Part shown: one piece after another, positions 6,793 through 10,637 of the stretch
Layout of the letters: every line of letters begins with the position of its first letter
Numbering within the stretch: the stretch's first letter is position 1
The notes under the pieces: generated by a model
Seen by the model: the letters and a program-made list of their open reading frames with translations, nothing else
What the model was told of the DNA's origin: nothing
Databases searched by the model: none
Translations under genes and position numbers: made by a program
Source of the DNA: Haloarcula sp.
GTDB lineage: Archaea; Halobacteriota; Halobacteria; Halobacteriales; Haloarculaceae
Direction of reading: 5' to 3'
NCBI GenBank assembly: GCA_028275075.1
Contig: JAQCNK010000101.1
Span: forward strand, 1-10,637
Length of the DNA: 10,637 bases

Positions 6793-7190
6793 TTAGACGT
6801 GTTCTGTTCGTTCAATATACCGCTCAATCGTCTCCGTTGAAACGGTTCCTGCCGTTCCGATGTAGTACGACTGCTCCCAGAACCCACCGCCCCACAGATA
6901 CTCCTCCAAGTACGCTTCGTGCTGTTCCACATCTTTCGCGCAGTGATGCTCTTGACCATCCGTGCAATCCCGCTCGGTGCGTGCTTCGGGTGGGCTGACA
7001 GGAACAGGTGTACGTGGTCGGGTGAGATGTGGAGAGAAAGTATCTCGTAGTCGTACTCGTCGCACACGTCGTGGAAACTTGTTTCCAGCGAGTCCTCGAT
7101 TGGTTCGAGAATCGCGTGACGGGATTTCGGACACCACACGAAGTGGTAGTTGACGTTGTACACCGTGTGGTTTGACTGCTTCTCGCCCAT
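6793..7190 (-). pseudogene. tnpA: tnpA, IS200/IS605 Y1 (HUH) transposase, broken by a frameshift
   Basis: From the ATG at 7190 the frame reads MGEKQSNHTVYNVNYHFVWC, the standard start of this transposase family, through the HUH motif HVH (residues 59-61 in HISPDHVHLFL) to MVKSITAR at about 78-85. The family's C-terminal half continues in another frame: EEYLWGGGFWEQSYYIGTAG, then ETIERYIERTEHV and TAA at 6793-6795. The tyrosine in ERYIE would be the catalytic one. The switch falls at about 6931-6942 and fits loss of one nucleotide; the segment is 398 bases, one short of a 132-residue gene. The shifted frame reaches no stop and runs into cheF. The enzyme would cut and join single-stranded DNA at the hairpin ends during excision and insertion. 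A sequencing error or programmed frameshift cannot be ruled out, although no slippery run is obvious. Confidence 0.85.
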
Positions 7191-7212
7191 ACAGACAGTA
7201 CGTGAACAAGAG

Positions 7213-7222
7213 TTAAGTATTT
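7213..7222. promoter_or_regulatory. Shared AT-rich core of a divergent tnpA / RHH-tnpB promoter
   Basis: TTAAGTATTT is the most AT-rich block in the 55-nt gap between the two divergent start codons. Its centre (about 7217.5) is 28 nt from the tnpA ATG at 7190 and 28 nt from the RHH ORF ATG at 7246. Read on either strand (TTAAGTATTT or AAATACTTAA) it is a plausible TATA box at the leaderless distance, so one element may serve both directions. Confidence 0.45.
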
Positions 7223-7239
7223 CAGTATCTAAGTAAGAA
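7216..7239 (+). repeat. Three 8-bp-spaced AGTA repeats, possible operator
   Basis: AGTATTTC (7216-7223), AGTATCTA (7224-7231) and AGTAAGAA (7232-7239) begin with AGTA at exactly 8-bp intervals. They overlap the promoter core and end 6 nt before the RHH ORF. Some RHH repressors bind short tandem repeats of similar spacing (the omega repressor uses 7-bp repeats). Assignment as an operator of the adjacent ORF is inference. Confidence 0.3.
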
Positions 7240-7245
7240 TGTGGG

Positions 7246-7383
7246 ATGACAAAACGACTGTCCGTGGACTTCGAGGACGATGTGTACAAGGAGTTCTCGA
7301 AGAAGTGTATCGAGGTTGACGAAACCAAGTCCGACGTAGTACGTGGACTCGTCAACGACTGGCTTAACGAATCCGAAGAATGA
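7246..7383 (+). CDS. Small ribbon-helix-helix-like protein co-encoded with tnpB
   Basis: An ATG at 7246 opens a 45-codon frame ending in TGA at 7381-7383. The protein begins MTKRLSVDFEDDVYKEFSKK and continues with CIEVDETKSDVVRGLVNDWL before a short acidic tail. The pattern is that of a CopG/Arc-type ribbon-helix-helix domain: a short beta strand (KRLSVDF, residues 3-9), helix A (about 11-22), a turn with the typical S/T-K-S (28-30) and helix B (about 30-41). RHH proteins are dimers that place paired strands in the major groove. The last base of its final sense codon and its stop form ATGA with the tnpB start, so the two are translationally coupled. Codon use is like that of neighbouring genes, with strong third-position G/C. 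It may regulate the divergent promoter immediately before it or act with TnpB; neither is shown by the sequence. Confidence 0.75.
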   Translation: MTKRLSVDFEDDVYKEFSKKCIEVDETKSDVVRGLVNDWLNESEE

Positions 7384-8654
7384 CCGACGCACAGGCCCTC
7401 GTCAAGACGCTGGACTTCCAACTCGACATCCAGAGTGACAACGAGAGCCTGTTATACGACGCCACACTCGAAGCCCGCTCGGTGTACAACGAAACCATCC
7501 GCCTCACCAAAGAAGGCGTGGACTGGGACGTGATTCCCGACCGAGTTGCCGATGACGCCAACCTCGTGAAGAACACGACACAGCGCGTCGTCGCCAAGGC
7601 TCTCGGCGCGATGGAGAACTACTACGAGTACGACGACTTCGGACTCCCGAGTCACACCAAAGACGGCGCGTACCCGCTCCGAGCGAACTTCACGGAGGGG
7701 TACAACCTGTCGCTCACCGACGACGGTGACGTGGCGTTCCGAATCAGCGCGAAGCCGTACAAGCACGTCAAGGGTGTCCTCAAAGGGAGTGACGCTCACC
7801 TCGACATTCTCAAGACCGCGCTCGAAAACGACGAGTGGAAGATTGGGACGGCGGAAGCCCTGTTCCACAACGACAACCCCGAGTTGCACGTCAACGTCAC
7901 CCACACCGAACAGACCGTTCGAGACAAGCACGACTCGCGGACGGTCGTCGGTGTGGACGTGAACGAAGACAACGTGACTCTCACCGCTCTCACCGAGGAT
8001 GGCGTCGAGGACTCGTTGGTCATCGACTTCCCCGAAATCAAATTCGAGCGTCACCGCTACTTCACGATGCGGAAGCGAGTCCAGAACGCGGGGAAAGAGA
8101 GCATCCACGACACACTCGAAGGGCGTGAGGAACGGTTCGTCCGTGACCGACTCCACAAGGTGTCTCGGCATATTGTGGAGTGGAGTCGTCAGTTCGAGAC
8201 GCCGTGCATCGTCTTTGAAGACCTCAAAGAGATGCGCGACAGTATCGACTACGGCACGCGGATGAACCGACGCTTGCACCACCTCCCCTTCCACGCCCTC
8301 CAATTCTATACATCGTACAAGGCGTCGTTCGAGGGCATCCCGACTGCGTGGATTGACCCTGCGTACACGAGCCAGCGGTGTCCGATGTGCGGGCATACGG
8401 AGCGTGCGAACCGCAACAAGAAACGGTTCAAGTGCAAGTCCTGTGGGCATCAAGACCACAGCGACCGTGGTGCAAGCGTCAATATCGCTGTGAAAGGCGT
8501 GAAGAAACTCGATTGGAATGTGCCTGCTCTCAACAGCCTTCCCGTTGTTCGGAAGGTGCGACGGCAGGCATCGGGGGTCGTGGACGCCCCGACCGTGACC
8601 CACCCGACCGCCCGAGGCTATCAGGCCGATGGTCGGATGGGAGTGTCCGACTAA
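7380..8654 (+). CDS. tnpB: TnpB, IS605-type RNA-guided nuclease, apparently intact
   Basis: The 424-residue protein has the TnpB layout. The N-terminal half (about 1-180) matches the wedge/REC part, and a split RuvC fold follows with Asp193 in VVGVDVNED, Glu280 in IVFEDLKE and Asp362 in HSDRGASVNIA. Between the second and third motifs lies the conserved PAYTSQRCPMCGH with a zinc finger of Cys334, Cys337, Cys352 and Cys355. All residues expected for cleavage are present, unlike nuclease-dead TnpB derivatives. Such proteins use an RNA from the 3' end of their own gene to cut DNA beside a short target-adjacent motif, which helps retain the element after excision. The C-terminal 50 or so residues after the RuvC end look unconserved and coincide with predicted RNA helices. 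Start: the ATG overlaps the RHH stop codon (ATGA). Since tnpA is broken, this may persist as a stand-alone nuclease. Confidence 0.93.
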   Translation: MTDAQALVKTLDFQLDIQSDNESLLYDATLEARSVYNETIRLTKEGVDWDVIPDRVADDANLVKNTTQRVVAKALGAMENYYEYDDFGLPSHTKDGAYPLRANFTEGYNLSLTDDGDVAFRISAKPYKHVKGVLKGSDAHLDILKTALENDEWKIGTAEALFHNDNPELHVNVTHTEQTVRDKHDSRTVVGVDVNEDNVTLTALTEDGVEDSLVIDFPEIKFERHRYFTMRKRVQNAGKESIHDTLEGREERFVRDRLHKVSRHIVEWSRQFETPCIVFEDLKEMRDSIDYGTRMNRRLHHLPFHALQFYTSYKASFEGIPTAWIDPAYTSQRCPMCGHTERANRNKKRFKCKSCGHQDHSDRGASVNIAVKGVKKLDWNVPALNSLPVVRKVRRQASGVVDAPTVTHPTARGYQADGRMGVSD

Positions 8655-8694
8655 CCCACGGGAAGCCTCGGGGCTTGACCCCGAGGCAGTTCAC
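8521..8694 (+). ncRNA. Predicted omega/reRNA scaffold overlapping the 3' end of tnpB
   Basis: Helices found by hand follow one another. TGCCTGC (8521-8527) pairs with GCAGGCA (8564-8570) and encloses CCTTCC (8537-8542) with GGAAGG (8551-8556). TCGGGG (8571-8576) with CCCCGA (8587-8592) starts at the very next base. CCCACCCGACC (8599-8609) pairs with GGTCGGATGGG (8631-8641) at 10 of 11 positions. The right-end palindrome is at 8665-8686. TnpB proteins take their guide RNA from exactly this place, and sense RNAs overlapping tnpB 3' ends are known in haloarchaea. The guide would be the bases directly after the right end, beginning near 8695. The 5' limit and processing are not visible. Confidence 0.55.
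8665..8686. repeat. Right-end palindrome of the IS605-type element
   Basis: This is an exact 22-nt copy of the left-end sequence at 6758-6779, with the same 8-bp stem and 5-nt CTTGA loop. It begins 10 nt after the tnpB stop codon. It should serve both as the transposase recognition hairpin and as the last helix of the RNA scaffold. Confidence 0.85.
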
Positions 8695-8790
8695 CCGGCA
8701 CCTGATGGCGGGCACCGGTGTCGTGTTCCGGGCACCGCGATACGGTTCTGTGCACCCCGAAGAGTTTTCCCGGGATGACTGACCCCGCTG

Positions 8791-8825
8791 TTTATCACAG
8801 ACCGTCGAGTTGTCTATCATAGACC
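8791..8825 (+). promoter_or_regulatory. acs promoter region with a tandem TATCAYAGACC repeat
   Basis: TTTATCAC at 8791-8798 is TATA-like and lies about 31 nt before the acs ATG. An 11-nt sequence occurs twice: TATCACAGACC (8793-8803) and TATCATAGACC (8815-8825), 10 of 11 identical and exactly 22 bp apart, about two helical turns. The first copy overlaps the presumed TATA box and the second covers the likely transcription start and ends at the ATG, a layout suited to a repressor. The stretch 8695-8790 before it is the right flank of the insertion and shows no gene. Confidence 0.45.

Positions 8826-10637
<1,812 letters not shown>

Larger units (their letters stand above)
6740..8694. mobile_element. 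IS200/IS605-family element (IS605-like, divergent tnpA and tnpB), about 1.95 kb
   Basis: The element holds a tnpA remnant (-), a 45-aa RHH-like ORF (+) and tnpB (+), bracketed by two identical 22-nt palindrome-containing sequences (6758-6779 and 8665-8686). These lie just past the 3' ends of tnpA and tnpB, the expected place for subterminal hairpins of this family. Ends are approximate. On the right, TTCAC at 8690-8694 follows the hairpin closely, and GAA just before the hairpin (8662-8664) could pair with its TTC, as guide and cleavage sites do in IS608. On the left, TCTAC at 6735-6739 is the best candidate, with GAGT before the hairpin as its guide; this is weaker. The family makes no target duplication, and none is seen. 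The insertion lies between the divergent cheF and acs genes and breaks neither. Confidence 0.85.

Noticed and set aside
5790..7421. A single 543-codon minus-strand frame read as one long gene
   Set aside because: Its parts are the tnpA N-terminus, out-of-frame tnpA remainder and left end, and a complete cheF with its own promoter. The continuity comes from the frameshift and scarce stops in GC-rich DNA.
7452..8603. Long open frame antisense to tnpB (383 codons)
   Set aside because: It mirrors tnpB codon by codon with no recognisable domain; long antisense frames are normal in GC-rich haloarchaeal genes.
8695..8760. Repeated CGGGCACCG-like words, considered as a repeat array
   Set aside because: The copies are few, short and unevenly spaced; GC-rich composition is enough to explain them.

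Overview
The window looks like chromosomal DNA from a halophilic archaeon (class Halobacteria). The evidence is strongly acidic proteins, high-GC coding DNA, AT-rich TATA-like boxes about 26-28 nt before start codons with almost no leader, and archaeal or haloarchaeal families (AglF, the archaeal GlmU type, CheF-arch, a divergent IS605-type element). No species can be named from the sequence alone.

Layout. Positions 1-408 hold the 3' end of a membrane-bound DUF457/YdjM-like protein. Positions 462-5714 form a nucleotide-sugar block: aglF (+), a structured 470-nt gap, an extended-SDR sugar-nucleotide epimerase (+), and a convergent glmU-glmS operon (-) whose stop and start codons overlap in TGATG. 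This block would supply UDP-glucose, epimerised UDP-sugars and UDP-GlcNAc-type donors for N-glycosylation and other surface glycans; no glycosyltransferase or glmM is in view. A stand-alone cheF (-, 5790-6650), coding for the adaptor between the chemotaxis system and the archaellum, lies upstream of glmU. At the right edge is acs (+, from 8826, cut off by the window end), an AMP-forming acetyl-CoA synthetase.

Between the divergent cheF and acs genes sits an IS200/IS605-family element of about 1.95 kb. It carries a frameshifted tnpA (-), a 45-aa ribbon-helix-helix-like ORF (+, 7246-7383) that overlaps tnpB by ATGA, and an intact tnpB (+) with all three RuvC acidic residues and a four-cysteine zinc finger. 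Identical 22-nt palindrome-containing repeats mark the two ends. The last part of tnpB plus the right end folds on paper into a chain of helices, as expected for an omega/reRNA. tnpA and the small ORF start at equal distances from one shared AT-rich core, next to three 8-bp-spaced AGTA repeats.

The most interesting part is this element: a TnpB with a likely RNA scaffold, a co-translated RHH-like protein, a putative repeat operator in a symmetric bidirectional promoter, and a broken transposase. The second most interesting is the untranslated stretch 1460-1625, with a clear hairpin/T-tract terminator followed by a long inverted repeat with further helices inside and around it.
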